Positions 37,632 to 46,098 of a stretch of DNA of 64,000 bases are shown here, piece after piece. The position numbers and the translations under genes were made by a program. The DNA is from Thiotrichaceae bacterium. Its GTDB lineage: Bacteria > Pseudomonadota > Gammaproteobacteria > Thiotrichales > Thiotrichaceae. Position 1 is the stretch's first letter. The number at the start of each line of letters is the position of its first letter. The stretch is from positions 1 through 64,000 of the forward strand of contig JALSJN010000040.1 of assembly GCA_026989335.1 (NCBI GenBank), written 5' to 3'. The notes below the pieces were generated by a model that ran no database searches, was not told the DNA's origin, and saw only the letters and a list, made by a program, of their open reading frames with translations.

Positions 37632-38243
37632 TTAATTAGGAGTACTACTATCAGCCTTACGTAATAAAAAGCTTTTAACCTGCCCTGCCTTTGCTTCTTT
37701 AAAAGCGCTTATGCCAAAACTGTTCCAATCAAAATCTTCTTCTGATTCATGTTCTAAATAAATAAGCGTATGGGATTGAATTAATTTTTTTTCTATTAAT
37801 AACGCTAACGAAGACGCTAACAGGTCTTTTCTGTAAGGCGGGTCTAAAAAAATTATATCAAAAGGCGTGGCGGATTGTGATGATAGATAGTCCAGCGCAT
37901 CGGTATTGATAACGTTTGTATCTGATTTTAACAAAGCTAGATTATATGTTAATTGGTGGGCAACAGCCTTGTTTTTTTCAATAAAAACGACTTCATTTGC
38001 GCCACGTGATAATGCCTCTAAACCGAGCGCACCACTGCCCGCAAATAAATCAAGACAGCGTGCGCCGTGAATAGTATTTTGTAACCAGTTAAACAGTGTT
38101 TCTCGCACTCGGTCTGGTGTTGGACGCATGCCTTCCGCATTAATAATCTGTAGTTTTCGGCTACGCCACTGCCCCCCGATAATACGTAGGCTGTTACTGG
38201 TGCAACTTTTATTATTTTTCTGCGGTCGTTTTTTTCGTGGCAT
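37632..38243 (-). CDS. rsmD: 16S rRNA (guanine966-N2)-methyltransferase
   Basis: The start at the ATG of 38243 (MPRKKRPQKNNKS) is preferred; the longer frame lies deeper in the upstream protease gene. LRIIGGQWRSRKLQII, MRPTPDRVRETLFNWL, CLDLFAGSGALGLEALSRGA (SAM site) and FDIIFLDPPYRKDLL (catalytic DPPY) are the RsmD signatures. It methylates G966 of 16S rRNA in assembled small subunits. It overlaps the 3' end of the M16 protease gene by about 30 bp and is followed by a converging gene. The neighbourhood with ftsY is common in gammaproteobacteria. Confidence 0.94.
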   Translation of the reverse strand: MPRKKRPQKNNKSCTSNSLRIIGGQWRSRKLQIINAEGMRPTPDRVRETLFNWLQNTIHGARCLDLFAGSGALGLEALSRGANEVVFIEKNKAVAHQLTYNLALLKSDTNVINTDALDYLSSQSATPFDIIFLDPPYRKDLLASSLALLIEKKLIQSHTLIYLEHESEEDFDWNSFGISAFKEAKAGQVKSFLLRKADSSTPN

Positions 38244-39591
38244 CTTTTTCTTTTGCTTTGTCAGCGCCTTTAGCCTCACCGCCGACAATAATGGTTAGCA
38301 TTTTACTAGGGTCAAGTCTGCGCTTGTAAGCATCTTTAATCTCATCACGGGTAATTTTATTGATGGTATCAGTAAAGGTATCTAGATAATTTAGCGGTAG
38401 CCCATAAAAACCGATCATGGCGAGGTAGCCTATAATATCACTATTACTGGCCGTTCTTAGCGGAAAACCACCCGTAATATTGAGTTTTGAGGCGATAATC
38501 TCTTCTTCTGTTGGGCCATCTTTTTGAAATTTTTCAAGCTCATCGCGCGCTACTTTTATGGCTTCATCAGTTTGTGATAACTTGGTTTGTAACCCTAACA
38601 TGAAGGGGCCGTTTTCTTGCATCGGGATAAAGTAGCTATAAACACTGTAAGAAAGCCCACGTTTAACACGTACCTCTTTCATTAAACGTGAAGTGAAGCC
38701 ACTTCCACCAAAAACGTGATTACCTAAATAAAGCGAGAAATAATCCTTATCACCACGCTTGTCACCTGGCTGCCCAATGGTAATATGTGCTTGAGTGGAG
38801 GGAAAAGGTATACGCACCACTTTAGCTTTTTCGAGTGCTTTAACCTCAGGTACTTTGGGCGCTGCGTTACCTACACCTCGATCACCGCCAAGTATTGCTT
38901 TTGAAATGCTATTAGCAATAGCTTCTGCTTGTTTTTTACTAATAGCACCGACCATTGCAAGCTGACCATTTTTATTCACAAAGTATTGTTTATAAAAAGT
39001 CTTTAAGTCATCGCTTGTCATAGCAGCGATAGTTTCTTCTGTTCCATTTTGTGGGCTTGCGTAAGGGTGGTTACCGTATAAATTTTTGTAAAAAGCTTTA
39101 TCGGCGATTGAAGCGGGGTTTTGTTTTTCAGCCTGTAAACCCACTAATGCTTGCTTTTTTAAGCGTTCAAAATCTGTTTCAGGAAAGTCAGGCTTTTCGA
39201 TAACCTTTTGCCACATTGTTAGTGCCGGTTTCATTTGCTCATCAAGTGTTAGTGTACGCAAATTAATCCACGCCATATCGCGGGCAGAACCGGTTGAAAA
39301 GTTTGCGCCAACGGACTCAAACGCATCAGCAATTTGATCTGCGTTTAAGCCAGCTGCACCTTTGTCTAACATACTAGTAACCATGCCAGAAATGCCTGCT
39401 TTATCCTTATCGTAAGCACTTCCTGCTGCAAAAGTGAAGCGGGCATCTAGCATCGGTAGCTCGGGCACATGTACGTAATAAATTCGTAAGCCTGATTCTG
39501 TTGTCCAGTTCTCGATCTTAGGCGTAGCAGAGACGAATGTGCTAAATAATAAAACAAAGCCCAGTAGCCAAATCTTTAATTGGTTATTCAT
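38212..39591 (-). CDS. M16 family protease-like subunit, non-catalytic
   Basis: 459 residues with a signal peptide (MNNQLKIWLLGFVLLFSTFVSA). It has the M16 fold (ARFTFAAGSAYDKDKAGISGMVTSMLDKG at the equivalent site; GSGFTSRLMKEVRVKRGLSYSVYSYF in the C-terminal half). The zinc motif HxxEH is replaced by MVTSM-like sequence, so it is the inactive partner. The C-terminal RGLSYS substrate motif is kept. It forms a pair with the upstream catalytic subunit (TAATG overlap of one base), like the two-subunit mitochondrial-processing-peptidase arrangement. Periplasmic heterodimer predicted. Confidence 0.9.
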   Translation of the reverse strand: MNNQLKIWLLGFVLLFSTFVSATPKIENWTTESGLRIYYVHVPELPMLDARFTFAAGSAYDKDKAGISGMVTSMLDKGAAGLNADQIADAFESVGANFSTGSARDMAWINLRTLTLDEQMKPALTMWQKVIEKPDFPETDFERLKKQALVGLQAEKQNPASIADKAFYKNLYGNHPYASPQNGTEETIAAMTSDDLKTFYKQYFVNKNGQLAMVGAISKKQAEAIANSISKAILGGDRGVGNAAPKVPEVKALEKAKVVRIPFPSTQAHITIGQPGDKRGDKDYFSLYLGNHVFGGSGFTSRLMKEVRVKRGLSYSVYSYFIPMQENGPFMLGLQTKLSQTDEAIKVARDELEKFQKDGPTEEEIIASKLNITGGFPLRTASNSDIIGYLAMIGFYGLPLNYLDTFTDTINKITRDEIKDAYKRRLDPSKMLTIIVGGEAKGADKAKEKDATKKTTAEK

Positions 39592-41012
39592 TACTTTGTC
39601 TCCTTTTTATTATTTTTATTTTCAAGTGGTTGTGGTATTAACTCGGCAACGGTTAAATGTTCTTCGATCAGGTATTTTTTAGCAACATCTTGAATTTGTT
39701 GCGCTGTGACTGCAAGAACTCCAGGAACATATTCATCCATATACTTATACCCTAAACCTACCGACTCTAACGAGCCGAGCAAGGTCGCGATGTGTTGAAT
39801 TGAATCACGTTCAAAAACCTCACTGGAAATAACCTGTGCCTTTACGCGTTTAAGTTCTGCTTCACTAACAAGTTCTTTTTTAAGGACGTTGATTTCATCT
39901 AATAAGGCTTTTTTTAATACGCTGGTTTCAATATCTTTTGCTGGAGTGGCCGTGATGACCAATAAATTAGGCAAGCGACCATAGCCGTAATAACCTGCGC
40001 CTGCACCTGCCGCAATGGCTTTGCCACGAACTAGGTTTTTGGCAAAGCGTGCGCTACTGCCACCATCTAAAATATTAGCGAGTACTTCTAAGGCATAAGG
40101 CTCCCATTTGGGTACTTTGCCTTGTTTTGCAGTAATCATAGCTGGGGTTTTAAAGCCCATGCGCAAATTGGCTAATTTAGCAGGTAGCTTTAGAGTGATA
40201 TTACGAATACCTCTTTGCTCAACTTCGGTACGTAGTTTTACTTCAGGTAATGGGTTTGACTCATAAACAGAAAAATATTTTTTTGCCATTGCTATGACTT
40301 TTTCAGGATCAACATCGCCCACTACAACTAATGTTGCATTATTGGGGGTGTACCATTTTTTATACCAAGCATAAGCATCATCAACTTTCATGCCGTCTAA
40401 ATCAACCATCCAACCAATCACTGGTGCGCGGTAAGGGCTATTTAAAAAAGCCACGGCATTGAACTGTTCGCGCGTTAACGAGCTTGGTTTATCATCAGTG
40501 CGCCAACGGCGCTCTTCTTTTACCACTTCAATTTCTTTTTTAAATTCTTCAGGGTCAAAGACTAGGTTGCGCATACGGTCGGCTTCAATTTCCATGGCCG
40601 CTTCTAACTTATCACTGGCAAGTACTTCATAATAAGCAGTGTAATCTTGCGAGGTAAAAGCATTGTTTCTTGCGCCAATAGCAGAAACTAACTTTTCAAA
40701 CTCACCCGACTTATGTTTTTTAGTGCCTTTAAACATCATATGTTCTAAAGCATGGGACAAGCCTGTAATACCTTCGTGTTCATAGCTGGTGCCAATCTTA
40801 TACCAAACTTGAATCACGGCAACAGGCGCGCGTTTATCTTGCTTGACCAAAACTTTCATGCCATTTTTTAAAATAGCTTCGTGAACGGTGTTTTTCTTTT
40901 CTTCTGCATAAGTCGTACTCAATGTACAAAATAGCGATAAGCTGAGTAAAATTTTACCTAAGCTTAAAAAAGAACCCCGAGCCTGTACAACAGGTGATAA
41001 ACTAGTATTCAT
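39591..41012 (-). CDS. M16 family zinc protease, catalytic subunit
   Basis: 473 residues with an N-terminal signal (LGKILLSLSLFCTLSTTYA). GLSHALEHMMFKGT holds the inverted zinc motif (H87, E90, H91). The distal glutamate lies in YEVLASDKLEAAMEIEADRM, and EVVKEERRWRTDD follows. This is a periplasmic peptidase of the insulinase superfamily, most likely working with the non-catalytic partner encoded next. The gene is divergent from ftsY with only 38 bp between starts, so both promoters must overlap. Confidence 0.92.
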   Translation of the reverse strand: MNTSLSPVVQARGSFLSLGKILLSLSLFCTLSTTYAEEKKNTVHEAILKNGMKVLVKQDKRAPVAVIQVWYKIGTSYEHEGITGLSHALEHMMFKGTKKHKSGEFEKLVSAIGARNNAFTSQDYTAYYEVLASDKLEAAMEIEADRMRNLVFDPEEFKKEIEVVKEERRWRTDDKPSSLTREQFNAVAFLNSPYRAPVIGWMVDLDGMKVDDAYAWYKKWYTPNNATLVVVGDVDPEKVIAMAKKYFSVYESNPLPEVKLRTEVEQRGIRNITLKLPAKLANLRMGFKTPAMITAKQGKVPKWEPYALEVLANILDGGSSARFAKNLVRGKAIAAGAGAGYYGYGRLPNLLVITATPAKDIETSVLKKALLDEINVLKKELVSEAELKRVKAQVISSEVFERDSIQHIATLLGSLESVGLGYKYMDEYVPGVLAVTAQQIQDVAKKYLIEEHLTVAELIPQPLENKNNKKETK

Positions 41013-41050
41013 ATCTTTTTATTAAACTTCCAAAAATTGAATTATAACTG

Positions 41051-42286
41051 ATGTTTCGTTTATTTAAGAAAAAAAAGCCAAAAACTGATTCAGGTACTGA
41101 TGATATTACCTCTGAACTTTTAGAAGAGTCTTCTCAAGATACGATGGAAGCGTCTCTTTTAAATACGCCAGTGGAAGAGTCAGGCCTTTCGGTTGATTTA
41201 GAACCTCACAATGCACCAAAAGTTTCAACAGAGTCGATAGAAAAACCAATTCAAGAAAAGCCCTTAGAAGACAATCCAGAAATTAACCCCATCACAGAAC
41301 AGATTGAGGCTCAGGCAACACGAAAACAACAGGCCGAACTCGAAACAACTGAGCCGAAAAAAGAAGGTTTATTTAGTCGCCTTCGCTCAGGCCTATCTAA
41401 AACAGGCGACGCCCTCACCGAAGGTATGGGTGCATTAGTTTTAGGTAAAAAAGAAATTGATGAGGAGATTCTTGAAGACCTTGAAACCCGACTTTTAATG
41501 GCCGATGTTGGCATTGAGGCGACCCAACGTATTATTAATGACCTAACCAAACGCGCCGCGCGCGATGAGTTAAAAGACTCAAAAGCAATGATGAAGGCAA
41601 TGTACGTCGAGATGACAAAAATATTGCGACCCATTGCCAAGCCCTTAATTATTGATGAGACTCAATCCCCCACTGTTATTTTAATGGTCGGTATTAATGG
41701 TGCTGGCAAAACGACCACCATCGGCAAGCTTGCCAAGCAATTCCAAAATGATGGCAAGTCAGTGATGCTTGCCGCAGGTGATACCTTCCGCGCCGCTGCC
41801 GTTGAGCAACTCGAAGTATGGGGCGAGCGTAATAATATTCCTGTGGTGGCACAAGGTACGGGTTCTGATAGTGCCTCAGTTATCTATGATGCGATGGAAT
41901 CTGCTAAGGCTAAAAATATTGATATTTTGCTTGCGGATACCGCCGGGCGTTTGCATACACAAACCAACTTGATGGAAGAGCTTAAAAAAGTAAAACGAGT
42001 AATGCAAAAAATTAATGCCAATGCGCCACATGAAATAATGCTGATTGTAGATGCCAGTATTGGCCAAAATGCTTTGGCGCAAGCGAAAGAATTTAACAAG
42101 GCGCTTGGGCTTACGGGTATTACGGTGACTAAGTTAGACGGTACTGCAAAAGGCGGGATTTTATTTGCGATTGCAGAGCAGACGGGAATACCAGTCCGTT
42201 ACATTGGTGTTGGCGAATCTATTGATGATTTACAAGAATTTGATGCCTATGAGTTTTCGGGCGCCTTGCTTGCTGGTGAGAGCTAG
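41051..42286 (+). CDS. ftsY: signal recognition particle receptor FtsY
   Basis: 411 residues. A basic start (MFRLFKKKKPK) and an acidic A domain (about 12-105) precede the N domain (GLFSRLRSGLSKTGDALTEG...) and the SRP-type GTPase. Its G1 loop is GINGAGKTTTIGKLA (214-). DTFRAAAVEQLE, DTAGRLHTQTNLMEELKK and TKLDGTAKGG follow, and the end has GVGESIDDLQEFDAYEF. It receives ribosome-SRP complexes at the inner membrane for cotranslational insertion. Confidence 0.97.
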   Translation: MFRLFKKKKPKTDSGTDDITSELLEESSQDTMEASLLNTPVEESGLSVDLEPHNAPKVSTESIEKPIQEKPLEDNPEINPITEQIEAQATRKQQAELETTEPKKEGLFSRLRSGLSKTGDALTEGMGALVLGKKEIDEEILEDLETRLLMADVGIEATQRIINDLTKRAARDELKDSKAMMKAMYVEMTKILRPIAKPLIIDETQSPTVILMVGINGAGKTTTIGKLAKQFQNDGKSVMLAAGDTFRAAAVEQLEVWGERNNIPVVAQGTGSDSASVIYDAMESAKAKNIDILLADTAGRLHTQTNLMEELKKVKRVMQKINANAPHEIMLIVDASIGQNALAQAKEFNKALGLTGITVTKLDGTAKGGILFAIAEQTGIPVRYIGVGESIDDLQEFDAYEFSGALLAGES

Positions 42287-42303
42287 GTTTAAGTTAACCG
42301 CAG

Positions 42304-43902
42304 CTAGCTTTTATTGGCAATAAGAATGCCTTGCCAAAATTCTTGTGCCGTTTCTTCTGAGCCAAAATAACGAATTAAACGCTGTTCACCTTTTTCTAAT
42401 AAATCTGGCATATTCACTAATGCTTTTTGTAGCTCGATCTTTGCTTTTTCGATCTCGTCTAGTTTTACATAAGTCATGCAACGCACCATTTCACCACTAA
42501 ATAAAATGGGTGCGTCAATAATCAGCGCTATCTCTAAAGCTCTTTCATAATTACCTTTTAGATACTCATCACAAAAAGGAACCACATTGAACCAGCTGGG
42601 GTAATTAGAAGAAAGTGCTAATACTTTGTGAATTAACTCCATGCCTTGCTCGCGCTCCCCCATCATAAAGAGGTGGAAGCCAACACCAAACTCAATATAA
42701 GCATGGTACTGACAAAGATCTCGGGTAATTTTGAACTCATTTAAAGCATGTACTCTTTCATCCAAACAAAAGAGTATTTGCCCTAAGGCATAGTGCGCTT
42801 CATGGCTATCTGGTTTTGAGTTGATTGCCCTTAGCGCACATAACCTGCCTAGCTCTAAGGAGATTTTAGGATCAGTAAAGGTATAGACATAATTACGCCG
42901 ACAAAGGTCTGCTAAAATAATATTGCTTATAACGTCACTGGGGTTTTTTTCTAAGTAACGTTGGCACACATCAACACTTTTTTGTAACGCAGCTACGCTT
43001 AAATTATCAATATATTTTCTATAATACACAAGTGCTTTAAATTGCTCAGGAATAGTAGACTCATCTTGCATCAGCTTTTTAACCCAATGTTGGTATAAAA
43101 TCCCTTGTTGAATATCGCTAGCAGCAGCAGTAATACTGCCAATAATGGTTTGTTGCTTGTGAAAAGGCACTTCGCTATCGATGTCATAGGTCTCTGACCA
43201 AATAATCTCTTTTGATTCAACATCTATTATTCGGCACAGTAACAAGTGCCCATCTTTAGGAAGTTGCTGAATACAAAATACCAGCATGTAGTCAGCTTGG
43301 AAGCGCTCTCTAATTTCTGACGCGGCAAAAAGTGTGTCACTCTTATCGCCATGCGGGATTAAAATAACAATTCTTGCTAATATAAAGCGACTAAGCTCTT
43401 TTGCTAAAGTATCCGTTACATGAAAAACTAAACGGTTACTTTCATCATTTTGTGTTCTATCTGAATAACACATCACGGCGAGCTTGGGAGCTAGAGAATA
43501 GCTTTCACTCACCAACTCTTTTTTAGGAATTAAGTTTTTAGCAAAAGAAGGCGTATAATGACCTTTAGGTAATGTGATGCGAAGTGAATCAGCAAGCCCT
43601 TCTTTTTTATAATAGTCTTCCAGCTTTTTGCGTATTCGACCCGCATTAATACGAATCGCAGGGTTGGTATCAGAATCAAAGGTTTCTGCATAACCTAAAC
43701 CTTCTACAGCAATGGTGTACTGTTTAAGTTGTTCACTTTCTCCAACCAAAGCTTTACCAATAATAAATTGAAGAAACTTTTTTTGTTGTGCCGCATTCTT
43801 AAAATAACTACTCGTTAATATCTTACGTAGTTGATTATTAATCAGCACACAATCATCTTCACTTAATGATTTTAGGTCGATAATGTCTTGGTTATTAGCC
43901 AA
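42304..43902 (-). CDS. regulator-like protein with N-terminal AGRxRxKLxxYY domain and TPR region
   Basis: 532 residues. The N-terminal 115 residues contain LRKILTSSYFKNAAQQKKFLQFIIGKAL, YTIAVEGLGYAETFDSDTNPAIRINAGRIRKKLEDYY and LPKGHYTPSF, a winged-helix-like domain that begins many bacterial TPR proteins. The middle (about 120-265) resembles the TolB-N-like segment of adenylate-cyclase-type regulators. The C-terminal half is tetratricopeptide-like (SHEAHYALGQILFCLDERVHALNEF; AYIEFGVGFHLFMMGEREQGMELI). No membrane segment. It lies directly downstream of the narK-type transporter on the same strand, with 283 bp between, and may regulate nitrate genes; that link is positional only. Confidence 0.65.
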   Translation of the reverse strand: MANNQDIIDLKSLSEDDCVLINNQLRKILTSSYFKNAAQQKKFLQFIIGKALVGESEQLKQYTIAVEGLGYAETFDSDTNPAIRINAGRIRKKLEDYYKKEGLADSLRITLPKGHYTPSFAKNLIPKKELVSESYSLAPKLAVMCYSDRTQNDESNRLVFHVTDTLAKELSRFILARIVILIPHGDKSDTLFAASEIRERFQADYMLVFCIQQLPKDGHLLLCRIIDVESKEIIWSETYDIDSEVPFHKQQTIIGSITAAASDIQQGILYQHWVKKLMQDESTIPEQFKALVYYRKYIDNLSVAALQKSVDVCQRYLEKNPSDVISNIILADLCRRNYVYTFTDPKISLELGRLCALRAINSKPDSHEAHYALGQILFCLDERVHALNEFKITRDLCQYHAYIEFGVGFHLFMMGEREQGMELIHKVLALSSNYPSWFNVVPFCDEYLKGNYERALEIALIIDAPILFSGEMVRCMTYVKLDEIEKAKIELQKALVNMPDLLEKGEQRLIRYFGSEETAQEFWQGILIANKS

Positions 43903-43972
43903 ATGAAGTAAGCCTTGAGATAGTGTTTAATAGCGGGGCAAGGTATTGTATATGGATTTTAGTCATAATTAC

Positions 43973-44028
43973 ATTGCACGTAAGTTATTATTTTTAATAT
44001 GTGGATAAAGATATCACATTGGTGCAAT
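43973..44028. promoter_or_regulatory. ATTGCAC/GTGCAAT inverted pair upstream of the TPR regulator gene
   Basis: ATTGCAC (43973-43979) and GTGCAAT (44022-44028) are exact inverted heptamers 42 bp apart in the 283-bp region before the TPR gene (minus strand). They may be paired operator half-sites or chance. The rest of the gap is AT-rich with no clear terminator for narK. Confidence 0.3.
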
Positions 44029-44185
44029 AAATTAGAGCAGTTGGTCATGTCTTTTCTGCCTTCTATCATAATAATTTAAGCTTATAGCTAAAAACTAAGG
44101 TCATCACTTGCAATAAGCCCAGCCCCCCCAAAAAATAAAATTATATTATTTAGTTGGGAACATTAATTTGTGATGCTAGAAAGCC

Positions 44186-45670
44186 TTACTTGACATCAAT
44201 CATTTGTACCGTGCCATCAGGGAGGGTCTCGGCAATTTGTCCTTTAGGTTCTTCGAGAAAGATTAAAATCAGTAGGAATACCGCACTAGAAACGACACCA
44301 ATAAACAAAAAGAATTGGTCGTAGCTGATTAATGAATTTACCGTTAAAAACAGTACTGCACCGACATTACCAAATGCACCTGCCATGCCCGCAATTTGCC
44401 CTGTCATACGCCGTTGAATTAACGGCACCATTGCATATACCGCACCAGAGCCGCCTTTGGAGAAGATGCCGCCCATAATGGTCATGCCCACAACCATCCA
44501 AATCGGCCAGCTTTTATCCACCATTCCCAGTACCAAAAAGCTTGTGGTGATGCCTGCAAAAGCAATAATCAGGGTACGCTTACGCCCAATAACATCACTG
44601 ATCCAACCGCCACCTGGGCGCGCAAATAGGTTAATAAAAGGGTAGATGCCAGCCATTAATGCTGCGCTGACTTTAGGTATATCAAACCATTCGACATAAA
44701 ACATCGCGAGCATTGAAACTACCGCCAACTCGGTACCAAAAGTTACAAAATAAGCAAAATCTAAAATAGCTACTTGCTTAAATTTATAGCGCTGCATAGC
44801 GGGCACAGGCTCTTTTAAAATATGTGAATTCACATGCCAAATTTTCCACACTTGTACGGCATAGATCAATAACAAAACAACGTAAATAACCAAAGCAGTT
44901 GATGCGCTAATCAAACCCATATTAGTCGGTGATAATTTCCAAGTCAGTAACGCCAGTGCTAAAAATAACGGGATGTTCATAAGTACATAAAGTACTAGGT
45001 CAAAGCCACTGGTCACTTCCATTGCACCTGTTTTGGCGGGCTTAAAATAAGTAGAACCTTGTGGTGTATTACGCGCTACGGTGTAATAAAAAACACCGTA
45101 AGCAATCGCCGCAATACTGGCAAATGTAATAGCATAACGCCAACCATCAGTACCACCCATATTTGCTGCTATGAAAGGTAGTGTAACCGCCGCACCCGCT
45201 GATCCAAAGTTACCCCAGCCGCCGTATATACCTTGTGCGAGACCTGTTTGTCTAGCCGGAAACCACTCACCAATCATACGTATACCAACCACAAATCCAG
45301 CACCAATAAAACCAGATAAAAAACGCATAATGGCTAGATTTTGATAACTATCAGCCCATGCAAACGCAATACTAATAAAGCCGCCCAAAATCAAAATAGA
45401 GCTAAACATAATGCGCGGACCAAACTTATCCACCAACATACCAACGATGATGCGCGAGGGGATTGTCATCGCAACATTTAAAATAAGTAAAACTTTGGCC
45501 TGCTGATCACTTAAAGAAAGCGCCTCTTGAATAAAGGGCATGATTGGCCCTAGCCCCAACCAAACCACAAAGGTCATGAAGAAGGCAATCCATGTGATAT
45601 GTAGTGTCCTGATATTGGCTTTGCCAAAGTTGAAAAGATTGAGTTTTTCAACGCCTGTTGGTGACGACAT
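44186..45670 (-). CDS. NarK-type nitrate/nitrite MFS transporter
   Basis: 494 residues with about 12 transmembrane helices. TWIAFFMTFVVWLGLGPIMPFIQ, RIIVGMLVDKFGPRIMF, GFIGAGFVVGIRMIGEWFPARQTGLAQGIYGGWGNFGSAGAA (first nitrate signature) and GGIFSKGGSGAVYAMVPLIQRRMTGQIAGMAGAFGNVGAVLFL (second nitrate signature) identify the NarK/NasA transporter family. The arginines in TM2 and TM8 regions that bind nitrate appear present. A sigma-54 element precedes it and it is divergent from nirB, so it likely brings nitrate in for the assimilatory enzymes. Confidence 0.92.
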   Translation of the reverse strand: MSSPTGVEKLNLFNFGKANIRTLHITWIAFFMTFVVWLGLGPIMPFIQEALSLSDQQAKVLLILNVAMTIPSRIIVGMLVDKFGPRIMFSSILILGGFISIAFAWADSYQNLAIMRFLSGFIGAGFVVGIRMIGEWFPARQTGLAQGIYGGWGNFGSAGAAVTLPFIAANMGGTDGWRYAITFASIAAIAYGVFYYTVARNTPQGSTYFKPAKTGAMEVTSGFDLVLYVLMNIPLFLALALLTWKLSPTNMGLISASTALVIYVVLLLIYAVQVWKIWHVNSHILKEPVPAMQRYKFKQVAILDFAYFVTFGTELAVVSMLAMFYVEWFDIPKVSAALMAGIYPFINLFARPGGGWISDVIGRKRTLIIAFAGITTSFLVLGMVDKSWPIWMVVGMTIMGGIFSKGGSGAVYAMVPLIQRRMTGQIAGMAGAFGNVGAVLFLTVNSLISYDQFFLFIGVVSSAVFLLILIFLEEPKGQIAETLPDGTVQMIDVK

Positions 45671-45719
45671 AGGTATTTCCTTTGCTTGTACTTCGTGAGT
45701 GATAATGATTATAACAAAG

Positions 45720-45735
45720 GCAAGTAGTGTGCCAA
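45720..45735 (-). promoter_or_regulatory. sigma-54 promoter of the narK-type gene
   Basis: On the minus strand the sequence is TTGGCACACTACTTGCC. It has GG, exactly 10 bases, then GC, and fits the -24/-12 consensus (TGGCAC-N5-TTGC) almost perfectly. It lies about 50 bp before the transporter ATG. Confidence 0.8.
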
Positions 45736-45811
45736 CTTTGCCACCCCCATTTTATTAAAGATAAAACTAGAACCCTTTGCTATTACTACTGAGCAATTAC
45801 CTTAACAATAT

Positions 45812-45850
45812 TAGAATGCACTTATATTGAGCATTCTAGATTGAATGCAC
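45812..45850. promoter_or_regulatory. inverted and repeated GAATGCA sites between narK and nirB
   Basis: TAGAATGC (45812-45819) is exactly inverted as GCATTCTA (45831-45838), and a third half-site GAATGCAC begins at 45843 (running into CACCA). The sites lie about 80 bp upstream of the narK and 200 bp upstream of the nirB sigma-54 elements, where an NtrC-type activator would bind. They share TGCAC with the NtrC half-site but are not a full consensus. Confidence 0.45.
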
Positions 45851-46036
45851 CAAAAAAGAACACCTATCTTGCTATCACTAACAATCAATAATTCTAGACA
45901 GTTTCTTACTCTTAATCATAGTTCCAGGTTAGTGGATATAGGCTTGAGCAGGTTTTCCTGATCCCCTCAGCTTAAACCCTACGCATATAATTACAGAACA
46001 ATTAAATATAGCGCCGCAACAATTCTAAAGCAGTAT

Positions 46037-46051
46037 TGGCATAGAAATTGC
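46037..46051 (+). promoter_or_regulatory. sigma-54 promoter of nirBD
   Basis: TTGGCATAGAAATTGCTT (from 46036) has GG at 46038-46039, a 10-base spacer and GC at 46050-46051, with TTGC at -12. It lies about 48 bp before the nirB ATG. The remaining parts of the 428-bp narK-nirB gap show only the GAATGCA sites and AT-rich sequence. Confidence 0.75.
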
Positions 46052-46098
46052 TTCTATCAAATTAAGTAAATTATTTCATTCAAATTTAGGAAGTAGAC

